Origin: Clostridia bacterium
Lineage (GTDB): Bacteria > Bacillota > Clostridia > Oscillospirales > CAG-382
Assembly: GCA_900757905.1 (NCBI GenBank)
Contig: CAAEPN010000165.1
Location: 1-8,351, forward strand
Length of the DNA: 8,351 nt
Reading direction: 5' to 3'
Numbering within the stretch: the first letter of the stretch is position 1; every line of letters begins with the position of its first letter. The notes beneath the pieces were generated by a model. The model was not told the DNA's origin, searched no databases, and was given only the letters and a program-made list of their open reading frames with translations. This document shows positions 1 to 8,351 of the stretch, piece by piece. The translations under genes and the position numbers were made by a program.

Positions 1-252
1 CATGCCGATGACGTAGCGCACGGTCTGTTCATTTGAGGTTTCGCCGCGTTCGGTCATTTCGAGAAGATATTCGATGGCATTGGCCGCATTTTCAATGTCG
101 TGCATTTCGTCTCCGATGATTTTAATGCCATCCGAGCATTCGAATAGCTGCACGCCGAATTCGCTTTCGATTAAGCGTGTATTGGAATCAAAGCTGCCGA
201 ATACACCGGCACGGCGTTCGGCCGAGGGAATCGTCACAAGTTTTTCTGCCAT
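1..252 (-). CDS. phoH: PhoH-like ATPase, N-terminal part (runs off left edge)
   Basis: The reading frame is open from an ATG at 252 down to base 1 and gives 84 residues beginning MAEKLVTIPSAERRAGVFGS. Residues from about 24 onward (NTRLIESEFGVQLFECSDG, then IKIIGDEMHDIENA and later EQTVRYVI) resemble the small N-terminal domain that precedes the P-loop ATPase domain of PhoH/YbeZ proteins. The Walker motifs lie outside the window, so ATPase activity cannot be confirmed here. Members of this family are cytoplasmic nucleotide-binding proteins linked to RNA metabolism and often sit next to ybeY; that neighbourhood is also outside the window. The start is supported by an AAAGGA ribosome binding site about 5 nt upstream and by a promoter at a sensible distance. 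It is transcribed divergently from dpaA. The family assignment rests on N-terminal resemblance only. Confidence 0.75.
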   Translation of the reverse strand, partial: MAEKLVTIPSAERRAGVFGSFDSNTRLIESEFGVQLFECSDGIKIIGDEMHDIENAANAIEYLLEMTERGETSNEQTVRYVIGM

Positions 253-300
253 AAGGATTCCTTTCTGAAGCAAAAAATTAAGGCATAATATTACATCTAT

Positions 301-329
301 ATTATACTATACATATCGCTTATTTTCAA
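301..329 (-). promoter_or_regulatory. sigma-A promoter for the phoH-like gene
   Basis: Read on the minus strand there is a -35 box TTGAAA (329-324), a 17-nt spacer and a perfect -10 box TATAAT (306-301). Transcription would begin near 294, giving a leader of about 40 nt before the ATG at 252. No operator repeat or leader structure is evident between the promoter and the gene. Confidence 0.8.
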
Positions 330-404
330 TGATTTTTTTTGAATTTATGTACTTATCACAAAAAAAGCCGTTTTTCTCATTTCTGTTCTGTTAAAAGCCA
401 TTCG

Positions 405-433
405 AACTGCCCGGAGCAAAACGGCATATGCTG
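405..433 (+). promoter_or_regulatory. Possible mother-cell (sigma-K/sigma-E-like) promoter for dpaAB
   Basis: Dipicolinate synthase genes are expressed in the mother cell under sigma-K in Bacillus, so a CATAnnnTA-type -10 box is expected. CATATGCTG at 425-433 matches all but the last position, and an AAC at 405-407 lies 17 nt upstream where the short sigma-K -35 element would be. There is no sigma-A-like TTGACA/TATAAT pair on the plus strand between 330 and 490. The match is short and could be chance. The remaining intergenic sequence (253-496) contains the phoH promoter and nothing else I can identify. Confidence 0.3.
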
Positions 434-496
434 TAAGGGACGCAAATAGTTTCAGCGTTCGGGAAAGGTGGGAAAAGCGCGACAGCGTGTAAGACC

Positions 497-1393
497 ATGA
501 CTTGTGATTATTCGAAATATAAGATCGCCTTTATCGGCGGCGACCAAAGAGCCGTCTATGCCGCCCAAAGGCTTGCCGGCAAGGGCATTGAAAGTGCTTT
601 GTTCGGATTTGATCAATATAAGGGAGATATAGGACTTTGTACAAAATGCGATACGGTGGAGGACGCGGCCACTCTTGCGGATATTCTGGTGCTTCCGATC
701 CCCATGACCTGCGACGGAATCACCGTTTGTGCGCCGTTTTGTTCGAAGTGCCTTCTTTTGGATGAAGTCTTAAAAAGTGTTTCCGGCGATACTGCGGTTC
801 TTTATGGCGGCGGTTGCTTTAAAATCGAAAAACATGTCGCTTTGCGTGACAAAGATGTATTCAACTATGCCGCGCGCATTGACTTTCAGACGGCAAACGC
901 CGTACCGACGGCAGAAGCGGCCTTAGAGATCGCACTTCGTGAAAAGCCGGTCACGCTATGCGGCCAGACGGCGCTTGTCGTCGGCTATGGTCGAATCGGA
1001 AAAGTATTATGTCGCTTGCTTTGCGCATTCGGTGTGCAGGTTTGCGCTTCGGCACGCAAAAGCGAAGATCTTATTTTTGCCGAAACAAACGGCTGTAAGC
1101 CGATAAAAACCGACCGCATCGGCGAAGTTATCGGAAAATGCTCTTTGATATTCAATACCGTACCGAAGCCTGTGATAAACGCAGATGTCCTTTCGCATGT
1201 AAGAAAAGATGCTCTTCTTATCGACCTTGCCTCAAAGCCCGGAGGCGTGGATTTTGCGGCAGCGAAGAACGCCGGTATCAAGACGCTTTGGGCGTTGGGG
1301 CTTCCCGGAAAAGTTTTTCCGGTTTCGGCTGGCAGCATTCTTGCGGACACGGTACTTACCATACTTGAAGAAAGGGGAAATAAAAATTGTTAG
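497..1393 (+). CDS. dpaA: Dipicolinate synthase subunit A (SpoVFA)
   Basis: This 298-residue protein is the NAD(P)-binding subunit of dipicolinate synthase, which oxidises the lysine-pathway intermediate dihydrodipicolinate/HTPA to dipicolinic acid for the spore core. Family features visible are the N-terminal IAFIGGDQRAV (10-20), a GFDQ at 37-40, NAVPTAE (134-140) between the two halves, a Rossmann nucleotide loop GYGRIG (163-168), DLASKPGG (243-250) and LGLPGKV (268-274). Length matches Bacillus SpoVFA (about 297). The ATG at 497 is the only conventional start before the conserved IGGD segment; the frame is open upstream only to a stop at 434. Its ribosome binding site is poor: the best purine run, AAAGGTGGG (464-472), is 24 nt away. 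The gene overlaps dpaB by 7 nt. Expression is expected in the mother cell late in sporulation. Confidence 0.95.
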   Translation: MTCDYSKYKIAFIGGDQRAVYAAQRLAGKGIESALFGFDQYKGDIGLCTKCDTVEDAATLADILVLPIPMTCDGITVCAPFCSKCLLLDEVLKSVSGDTAVLYGGGCFKIEKHVALRDKDVFNYAARIDFQTANAVPTAEAALEIALREKPVTLCGQTALVVGYGRIGKVLCRLLCAFGVQVCASARKSEDLIFAETNGCKPIKTDRIGEVIGKCSLIFNTVPKPVINADVLSHVRKDALLIDLASKPGGVDFAAAKNAGIKTLWALGLPGKVFPVSAGSILADTVLTILEERGNKNC

Positions 1394-1947
1394 GATTTGC
1401 CGTAACCGGCTCTTTCTGCAACTTTGAAAACTGCTTAAAAACCTTGGAAAGCTTGACGCAAAAGTACGATGAGATTTTGCCGATCCTCTCCTATAACGCC
1501 TATTCGACCGATACGCGTTTCGGAACGGCGTCGTATTTTGTTTCACGCGTCGAAAAACTGTGCTGCCATGAAGTGGTGCATACGCTGACAGGCGCCGAAC
1601 CGCTCGGCCCAAAGATAAAACTTGATTGTCTTTGTATCTGTCCTTGTACGGGAAACACGCTCTCTAAGCTTGCCTCCGGCATTTACGATACGCCCGTCAC
1701 GCTTGCCGCCAAAGCGCACCTGCGTACCGGACGGCCGCTTGTCATCGCTCTTGCGACCAATGACGCGCTATCCGGCAACGCCGAAAGCCTTGCAAAAATG
1801 CTGACGCGTAAAAACGTATATTTTGTACCGCTTTCGCAGGATGATCCGAAGAAAAAACCGTACAGCCTTGTATGTGATTTTAAACGGGTGGATGAAACCA
1901 TAGCGCTTGCCTTAGAAGGACAGCAGATTCAACCGCTGTTTATCTGA
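1387..1947 (+). CDS. dpaB: Dipicolinate synthase subunit B (SpoVFB)
   Basis: This 186-residue protein is the flavoprotein-like second subunit of dipicolinate synthase and acts with DpaA. Recognisable segments are the N-terminal GFAVTGSFCNFE (3-14), STDTRFG (40-46), AEPLGPK (70-76), PCTGNTLSKLA (86-96), TNDALSGN (124-131) and SQDDPKKKP (150-158), all in the same order as Bacillus SpoVFB. It lacks about 15 residues at the ends compared with the roughly 200-residue Bacillus protein. The start is a TTG at 1387 inside the end of dpaA: AAAGGGG (1371-1377) sits 9 nt upstream, and no ATG is available before the conserved core. Overlap with dpaA (stop at 1391-1393) implies translational coupling and equal supply of the two subunits. 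No convincing terminator follows. Confidence 0.94.
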   Translation: MLGFAVTGSFCNFENCLKTLESLTQKYDEILPILSYNAYSTDTRFGTASYFVSRVEKLCCHEVVHTLTGAEPLGPKIKLDCLCICPCTGNTLSKLASGIYDTPVTLAAKAHLRTGRPLVIALATNDALSGNAESLAKMLTRKNVYFVPLSQDDPKKKPYSLVCDFKRVDETIALALEGQQIQPLFI

Positions 1948-1982
1948 AACGTGAATTTAATGTTAAAAGATTAAATTTTATC

Positions 1983-2010
1983 TTGACAAAAACGAAAAAA
2001 GTGCTATACT
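1983..2010 (+). promoter_or_regulatory. sigma-A promoter of the aspS/gatC-gatA-gatB operon
   Basis: A perfect -35 TTGACA (1983-1988) is followed after 16 nt by a -10 TATACT (2005-2010). Initiation would fall near 2017, exactly at the base of T-box Stem I, so the leader RNA starts with the riboswitch. It begins only 35 bp after the dpaB stop codon. Confidence 0.85.
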
Positions 2011-2014
2011 TTAT

Positions 2015-2305
2015 GCCAACAGCCATGATGGGAAGAGTAATCGCATCAAAAGACGTTTCAGAGAGCGGCGCAAATGCTGAAAGCGCGGCACGTCCGGATA
2101 GCGAGGAAGAACAGCCCGGAGCTGTCGGAGCGAAAGCAGATCACAGTTACATCTGCAAGTAGTTTCGACCGGAAAGTCCGCACGTTATAGCGGCAAGGTA
2201 TAAATTTGTACCGGAAAGAGCGGACTGTTATATACAGTCAACAAGGGTGGCAACACGGAAAAGTTTTCGTCCCTGTGGAAGAAATTCCACAGGGATTTTT
2301 GTTTT
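2015..2305 (+). promoter_or_regulatory. T-box riboswitch leader, Asn (or Asn/Glu) specifier
   Basis: A complete class-I T-box can be traced. The Stem I base pairs 2016-2023 with 2121-2128 (one A-C mismatch). Above it are a kink-turn-like step and GGG (2030-2032)/CCC (2115-2117). The specifier loop has the conserved AAGAGTAA on the 5' side (2033-2040) and GGAAGAACAG on the 3' side (2105-2114), closed above by TCGC/GCGA (2041-2044/2101-2104). GACGT/ACGTC (2052-2056/2090-2094), the AGAGAG bulge (2060-2065) and a GCGC/GCGC-closed apical loop complete Stem I. Stem II pairs GCAGAT with ATCTGC (2136-2141/2151-2156), and GACTGT/ACAGTC (2223-2228/2234-2239) forms Stem III. The T-box proper AAGGGTGGCAACACGG is at 2243-2258. 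Its TGGC bulge (2248-2251) would pair with a tRNA end GCCA, meaning discriminator G, as in tRNA(Asn) and tRNA(Asp). The specifier is AAC followed by the usual A, or GAA one base earlier; no Asp codon (GAC/GAU) lies in the loop. Uncharged tRNA should favour the antiterminator (AGGG 2244-2247 with CCCT 2271-2274). Confidence 0.93.
2270..2305 (+). terminator. T-box attenuator (intrinsic terminator)
   Basis: CCCTGTGGAA (2271-2280), loop GAAA and TTCCACAGGG (2285-2294) form a perfect 10-bp stem, extendable by a T-A pair at 2270/2295, and are followed by TTTTTGTTTT. Its 5' arm contains the CCCT that the T-box AGGG needs for the antiterminator, so the two structures are mutually exclusive. Confidence 0.93.
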
Positions 2306-2353
2306 GTCTGCACTTTACCGCCTTTTCGGAAATTTCGGAAAGGATGAAGAGAA

Positions 2354-4444
<2,091 letters not shown>

Positions 4445-4445
4445 G

Positions 4446-4452
4446 AAAGGGG
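4446..4452 (+). promoter_or_regulatory. Ribosome binding site deciding the gatA start
   Basis: AAAGGGG is 9 nt before the ATG at 4462, the same core and spacing as for dpaB. The upstream in-frame ATG at 4441 has only TGTTGTCGA before it and no purine-rich site, so initiation at 4462 is preferred. Confidence 0.75.
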
Positions 4453-4461
4453 AATAGAAAT

Positions 4462-5886
4462 ATGTCTGAACTTACTCACCTTACGCTTGCCGAAATGCGA
4501 AAAAAGCTTGATGCACGCGAAATATCCTCTTTTGAATTGACCGCAGCTTTTTTAGATGAGATCAAGAGCCGGGATAGTGATATCGGCGCATTTTTGACGG
4601 TAACCAAAACGGAAGCCGAAGAGGCGGCCAAAAGCTATGATACAGCACCTGCAAATACGGGTATGCTTTCCGGCATTCCGATGGCAATTAAAGACAATAT
4701 TTGCACAAAGGGCGTCAAGACAACCTGTGCGTCCCATATGCTTGAAGATTTTGTTCCGTGCTATGACGCGACGGTCATGGAAAAGTTGAAGGCACAAAAG
4801 GCTGTCATGCTCGGCAAGGTGAATATGGATGAATTTGCCATGGGAAGCACCACCGAAAACTCGGCGTTTCATGTTACCAAAAACCCGGTCGATACGACAT
4901 GTGTTCCCGGCGGTTCAAGCGGTGGCAGCGCGGCGGCGGTTGCGGCAGGCTTTGCGCCTTTTGCACTGGGGTCGGATACCGGCGGTTCGATACGCCAGCC
5001 GGCGGCTTTTTGCGGTGTAGTCGGCATGAAGCCGACCTATGGCGCGATTTCGCGATTCGGACTTGTGGCGTTTGCTTCATCGCTCGACCAGATTGGGCCG
5101 CTTACCAAAAATGTATACGACAATGCGCTTGTTTTTTCAGCGATAGCCGGACATGATGAGAAAGACGCGACTTCGATAGCCGACGGTTATACTGATCCGA
5201 TGGCCGATATCGAAAAAGGCGTGCGCGGCTTAAAAGTAGCGCTGCCGGTGGAGTTTTTTGCCGAAGGCATCGACAGCGAGGTGAAGAACGCGATCTTTAC
5301 GGCTGCCAAACGCTTTGAAGCGCTTGGCGCAAGTATTTCCGAAGTCAAAATGCCGGCGCTTGTCGATGCGCTTCCGGCTTATTACGTCATTTCCTCGGCG
5401 GAGGCATCCTCAAATCTTGCACGCTTTGACGGCGTCCGTTACGGAAAACGTGCCGAAGTTTACAGCGATATTGATGAGCTTTACAAAAATACCCGTAACG
5501 AAGGCTTCGGCGATGAAGTCAAACGCCGTATTATGCTCGGCACATTTGCACTTTCTTCCGGTTATTACGACGCATACTACAAAAAAGCCTTGCAGGCGCG
5601 CAGTTTAATTATCGCCGAATATGAAAAGGTTTTTGAAAAATACGATTTTATCCTGTCGCCGGTCGCACCAACGCTGGCATATAAGCTCGGCTCCAAGACC
5701 GGAAACCCGATTGAAATGTATTTGGGGGATATCTACACCGTTCCGGTCAACATTGCCGGTGTTCCGGCGTTATCCTTACCTTGCGGAAAGTCGGAAAGCG
5801 GACTGCCTATCGGTATGCAGCTTATCGGAAAGGCGCTTTCCGAGCCGCTTTTGTACCGTGCCGGTTTTGCGTTTGAGAAAGAATAA
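4462..5886 (+). CDS. gatA: Asp-tRNA(Asn)/Glu-tRNA(Gln) amidotransferase subunit A
   Basis: GatA is the glutaminase of the GatCAB complex: it hydrolyses glutamine and passes ammonia to GatB. Counting from the ATG at 4462 the protein has 474 residues of the amidase-signature family. The Ser-cisSer-Lys triad is intact: Lys77 in MAIKDN, Ser152 in PGGSSGGS and Ser176 in SDTGGSIRQPA, with the same spacing as in studied GatA proteins. KPTYGAISRFGLVAFASSLDQ-type sequence follows (190-210). The alternative ATG at 4441, overlapping the upstream stop as ATGA, would add MRKGNRN but has no ribosome binding site. The C-terminus stops at AGFAFEKE, about ten residues short of a typical GatA of about 485, and leaves only 11 nt to gatB. 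Context, immediately after a GatC domain and before gatB, confirms the role. Confidence 0.96.
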   Translation: MSELTHLTLAEMRKKLDAREISSFELTAAFLDEIKSRDSDIGAFLTVTKTEAEEAAKSYDTAPANTGMLSGIPMAIKDNICTKGVKTTCASHMLEDFVPCYDATVMEKLKAQKAVMLGKVNMDEFAMGSTTENSAFHVTKNPVDTTCVPGGSSGGSAAAVAAGFAPFALGSDTGGSIRQPAAFCGVVGMKPTYGAISRFGLVAFASSLDQIGPLTKNVYDNALVFSAIAGHDEKDATSIADGYTDPMADIEKGVRGLKVALPVEFFAEGIDSEVKNAIFTAAKRFEALGASISEVKMPALVDALPAYYVISSAEASSNLARFDGVRYGKRAEVYSDIDELYKNTRNEGFGDEVKRRIMLGTFALSSGYYDAYYKKALQARSLIIAEYEKVFEKYDFILSPVAPTLAYKLGSKTGNPIEMYLGDIYTVPVNIAGVPALSLPCGKSESGLPIGMQLIGKALSEPLLYRAGFAFEKE

Positions 5887-5897
5887 GGGGTGAAAAT

Positions 5898-7328
5898 ATG
5901 ACACTTTATAAAGGCTATGAAATGGTCATCGGTTTGGAAGTTCATGTAGAGTTAAAGACCAAAACAAAGATCTTCTGTAATTGTAAAACCGATTTCGGAG
6001 CAGAGCCCAACACACACGTCTGCCCGGTTTGTATGGGAATGCCCGGTACGCTTCCGGTGCTCAACCGGAAAGTTGTCGATTATGCGATAAAGGCGGGTCT
6101 TGCCACCAATTGCACGATAGCGCGTTTTTCCAAACAGGACCGCAAAAACTACTTTTATCCCGATTTGCCCAAGGCTTATCAGATATCCCAGTATGATTTA
6201 CCGCTCTGCGAGCACGGACACGTGGATATCGAAACCGAAAACGGTGCAAAGCGTATCGGAATCACACGTATTCACATCGAAGAGGATGCCGGAAAACTTG
6301 TGCATGACGACAAGCTCGGCACGCTCATCGACTGCAATCGCTGCGGTGTGCCGCTAATCGAAATTGTGTCCGAGCCGGATATCCGTTCCGCCGAGGAGGC
6401 CGACGCATACTTGCGCAAGCTCCGTGCCGCGATCCTCTATACCGGCGTATCCGATTGCAAGATGAACGAAGGCTCGTTACGTTGCGATGTTAACCTTTCG
6501 GTACGCAAGCCCGGCGAGCCGTTCGGAACGCGTACTGAAATGAAGAATTTAAATTCGTTCCAGTTTATTGCCAAAGCAATTGATTACGAATATCACCGCC
6601 AAGTGGACGCGCTTGAAAGCGGAGAGGGCGTTGTCCAGGAAACGCGCCGTTTTGACGCAAATTCCGGCAAGACCTATTCCATGCGCAAAAAAGAGGATGC
6701 CAACGATTATCGCTATTTTCCCGATCCGGATCTGCCGCCGATCGTCATTACCGAGGAAAAGTTGGCTGCATTAAAGGCTGAAATTCCCATGCTTCCGGAT
6801 GAGCGCAAGGCGATCTATACCGAAAAATTCGGTCTTACTGCTTACGACAGCGAGGTTATCACAAACGAGCTTGCAGTTGCCGATTATTTTGAAGAAACGG
6901 CAAATAAAACGCATTATCCGAAGCTTGCTGCCAATATGCTTATTACCGATATCTTGCGTGCATGTGATACCGAAGCCGGCGGAATTCCGGTAAAACCGGA
7001 ACGTCTTGCGGCGTTAGCCGACCTGCTTGGCGACGGAAAAATCAACAGCTCGACAGCGAAAAAAATCGTTTGCAGCTTGTTGGAAAACGATTTCGATCCT
7101 GCTGCATATGTGACTGAACACGGCTTGGAGCAGATCAACGACTGCGCTGTTTTGGAAAAAATCGTAAGAGAAGTTTTAGCAGCCGATTCCAAATCGGTAA
7201 GCTCCTATAAAGCCGGAAAAACAGCTGCCTTAAAGGCCATTGTCGGCAAAGTCATGGCAAAGACAGAGGGAAGAGCAAACCCGGTTGCTGTAACCGAGCT
7301 TGCGGAAAATTTGGTTTTTGAATACTGA
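5898..7328 (+). CDS. gatB: Asp-tRNA(Asn)/Glu-tRNA(Gln) amidotransferase subunit B
   Basis: GatB binds the mischarged tRNA, activates the side-chain carboxylate of Asp or Glu with ATP, and transfers the ammonia delivered from GatA. The 476-residue protein has normal family length. Visible features are VIGLEVHVEL (10-19), a zinc site formed by Cys27, Cys29, Cys42 and Cys45 (CxC...CPVC), NRCGVPLIEIVSEPD (147-161), EGSLRCDVNLSVR (191-203), TEMKNLNSF (213-221) and EDANDYRYFPDPDLPP (266-281). After about residue 300 come the helical region and the C-terminal YqeY-like tail domain that grips the tRNA elbow, ending NLVFEY. AAGGGG (5885-5890), overlapping the gatA stop codon, is 7 nt before the ATG. 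It is the last gene of the T-box operon, followed by a terminator. Confidence 0.97.
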   Translation: MTLYKGYEMVIGLEVHVELKTKTKIFCNCKTDFGAEPNTHVCPVCMGMPGTLPVLNRKVVDYAIKAGLATNCTIARFSKQDRKNYFYPDLPKAYQISQYDLPLCEHGHVDIETENGAKRIGITRIHIEEDAGKLVHDDKLGTLIDCNRCGVPLIEIVSEPDIRSAEEADAYLRKLRAAILYTGVSDCKMNEGSLRCDVNLSVRKPGEPFGTRTEMKNLNSFQFIAKAIDYEYHRQVDALESGEGVVQETRRFDANSGKTYSMRKKEDANDYRYFPDPDLPPIVITEEKLAALKAEIPMLPDERKAIYTEKFGLTAYDSEVITNELAVADYFEETANKTHYPKLAANMLITDILRACDTEAGGIPVKPERLAALADLLGDGKINSSTAKKIVCSLLENDFDPAAYVTEHGLEQINDCAVLEKIVREVLAADSKSVSSYKAGKTAALKAIVGKVMAKTEGRANPVAVTELAENLVFEY

Positions 7329-7335
7329 TTTGAAC

Positions 7336-7367
7336 AAAAAATTGCAGACTCCTGTCTGCAATTTTTT
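7336..7367 (+). terminator. Intrinsic terminator after gatB
   Basis: A perfect inverted repeat begins 8 nt after the gatB stop codon. TTGCAGAC (7342-7349) and GTCTGCAA (7354-7361) enclose a TCCT loop, and the stem extends through an A6 (7336-7341) opposite T6 (7362-7367), for 14 bp in total. The T-run gives termination on the plus strand; the A-run would let it work on the minus strand too. It separates the operon from the transporter gene. Confidence 0.93.
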
Positions 7368-7438
7368 GCTTTTCTTCCTCGTTCAACGTTGTTTTACGGT
7401 GCGCTAAAACCGTTCATGAGATGTTTGCAAATTTATGC

Positions 7439-7467
7439 TTGATAAGAAGCTGTTTTTTTCTTATAAT
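7439..7467 (+). promoter_or_regulatory. sigma-A promoter for the MATE transporter gene
   Basis: TTGATA (7439-7444), a 17-nt spacer and a perfect TATAAT (7462-7467) give a start near 7474 and a leader of about 30 nt. ACGGT (7396-7400) and ACCGT (7409-7413) form a short inverted repeat just upstream, too short to call an operator. Nothing else is seen between the terminator and the gene. Confidence 0.8.
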
Positions 7468-7503
7468 TCCGGCGGAAATGAAAATACAAAGGAGCTTTTT
7501 GTC

Positions 7504-8351
7504 ATGAAATCTATTTTTCATCATACCTATAACGCGGCGCAATTGACAAATAAAAAGCACCGTTTTTCCGAGCCGATCGATTTGACCTCCGGCACGCCTT
7601 GGAAAGTCATCTTAAAGTATTCGCTTCCCATTATGCTATCCTATCTTTTACAGCAGATCTATGTGCTTACGGACGCAGTCATCTGCGGTCAGACGCTATC
7701 TGCCGATGAGATTGCCGGTGTGAACGATACATTTGCTTTGACCTTTATCTTTTTGCAGTTCGCTTTCGGCTGCACAGCCGGTTTCAGCGTTATTACGGCA
7801 AATCGCGTGGGGCTTGGCGATAAAGCCGGTGTGCGGCGTTCTTTTGCGTCGCAGATCCTCCTTTCGGGTACGACGACGCTTGTGCTGACGGCGCTGTCTC
7901 TTTCTCTTTTGCCGTGGCTTCTTCGTATTATCAATGTGACGACCGACAATATAGGTGTATACCGTGCGGCTTACAGTTATTGCTTTGTCATGTTTATCGG
8001 CATTTTTGCGCAGATGGGCTATAACTTCATTTGCAGCATTTTACGAAGTGTAGGCGATTCGGTAACACCGCTTGTCTTTCTTGTTTTGTCAACGCTTTTG
8101 AATATCGGGCTTGACTTGTGGTTTCTTATCGGCTTTCGTTGGGGGGCGGCAGGCGCGGCGTCTGCAACAGTGCTTGCGCAGGCTTTGAGTGCTGTGGCAT
8201 GTTTTGTGTATACGTTTGTCCGCTATCCGGAATTAAGATTAAACAAAGAGGATTTCAGAATATCCAAAGCGGATATTGCTTCGCATTTGCGGCAAGGACT
8301 ACCGCTTGGACTTCAGTTTTCGGTGCTTGCCATCGGAATTATTACCATGCA
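7504..8351 (+). CDS. MATE-family transporter, N-terminal part (runs off right edge)
   Basis: The frame stays open from an ATG at 7504 to the window end, giving 282 residues of a protein that is usually about 450. A hydrophilic N-terminus of about 35 residues is followed by hydrophobic segments at roughly 37-62, 73-98, 117-142, 155-180, 188-210, 213-239 and from 263. Landmarks of MATE (multidrug and toxic compound extrusion) proteins are LPIMLSYLLQQIYVLTDAVICG (41-62), TAGFSVITANRVG (91-103), SILRSVGDSVTPL (178-190), LLNIGLDLWF (198-207) and GAAGAASATVLAQ (214-226). It is an inner-membrane antiporter, probably coupled to Na+ or H+; the substrate cannot be told from sequence. AAAGGAG (7488-7494) lies 9 nt before the start. 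It has its own promoter and is probably unrelated in function to the gat operon. Confidence 0.9.
   Translation, partial: MKSIFHHTYNAAQLTNKKHRFSEPIDLTSGTPWKVILKYSLPIMLSYLLQQIYVLTDAVICGQTLSADEIAGVNDTFALTFIFLQFAFGCTAGFSVITANRVGLGDKAGVRRSFASQILLSGTTTLVLTALSLSLLPWLLRIINVTTDNIGVYRAAYSYCFVMFIGIFAQMGYNFICSILRSVGDSVTPLVFLVLSTLLNIGLDLWFLIGFRWGAAGAASATVLAQALSAVACFVYTFVRYPELRLNKEDFRISKADIASHLRQGLPLGLQFSVLAIGIITM

Noticed and set aside
367..425. GCCGTTTT ... AAAACGGC complementary pair between phoH and dpaA
   Set aside because: The arms are more than 40 nt apart with no T-run or intervening structure, so it is not a terminator and is probably chance.
985..1362. 125-codon antisense frame within dpaA
   Set aside because: It lies opposite the conserved C-terminal domain of DpaA and shows no recognisable protein features.
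1954..1977. AATTTAAT/ATTAAATT inverted repeat as a dpaAB terminator
   Set aside because: The 8-bp stem is A/T only, has an 8-nt loop and no real T-run after it; it also abuts the aspS operon -35 box. It is too weak to call.
7689..7949. 86-codon antisense frame within the transporter gene
   Set aside because: It mirrors the hydrophobic MATE coding sequence and has no independent support.

Overview
The window looks like a chromosomal segment of a spore-forming Firmicute, most likely a clostridial (Clostridia-class) species of moderate GC content. The evidence is a dipicolinate synthase pair (dpaA-dpaB), a T-box leader with an intrinsic terminator, AAAGG(A/G)G-type ribosome binding sites, sigma-A promoters with near-consensus boxes, and the indirect (amidotransferase) route to Asn-tRNA. 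No mobile elements, CRISPR arrays, tRNAs or rRNAs were seen.

Layout. On the minus strand at the left edge is the N-terminal part of a PhoH-like ATPase, with a clear divergent promoter. Next, on the plus strand, comes dpaA-dpaB, the two subunits of the enzyme that makes spore dipicolinic acid; they overlap by 7 nt and dpaB starts with TTG. A 406-bp gap follows. It is almost filled by a sigma-A promoter and a complete T-box riboswitch whose specifier loop reads GAAC. Under its control lies a three-cistron operon: an aspS-gatC gene fusion, then gatA, then gatB, closed by a perfect 14-bp hairpin terminator. A separate promoter then drives a MATE-family transporter that runs off the right edge.

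How the genes work together. The aspS/gatC-gatA-gatB operon encodes everything needed to make Asn-tRNA(Asn) indirectly: AspRS charges Asp (onto tRNA(Asn) if it is non-discriminating) and GatCAB amidates it. GatCAB can usually also convert Glu-tRNA(Gln) to Gln-tRNA(Gln). The notable point is that GatC is not a separate protein here: it is encoded in frame at the C-terminus of AspRS, joined by a short lysine-rich linker. Synthetase and amidotransferase would then be covalently tied, like a genetically fixed transamidosome. The T-box supports this reading. Its specifier region offers AAC (Asn), or GAA (Glu) with a one-base shift, but not an Asp codon, so the aspS operon appears to sense the product tRNA of the indirect pathway rather than tRNA(Asp). 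The main uncertainties are whether the AspRS is really non-discriminating, whether a second free gatC or a separate asnS exists elsewhere in the genome, and whether some free AspRS is released through an A7 run in the linker.
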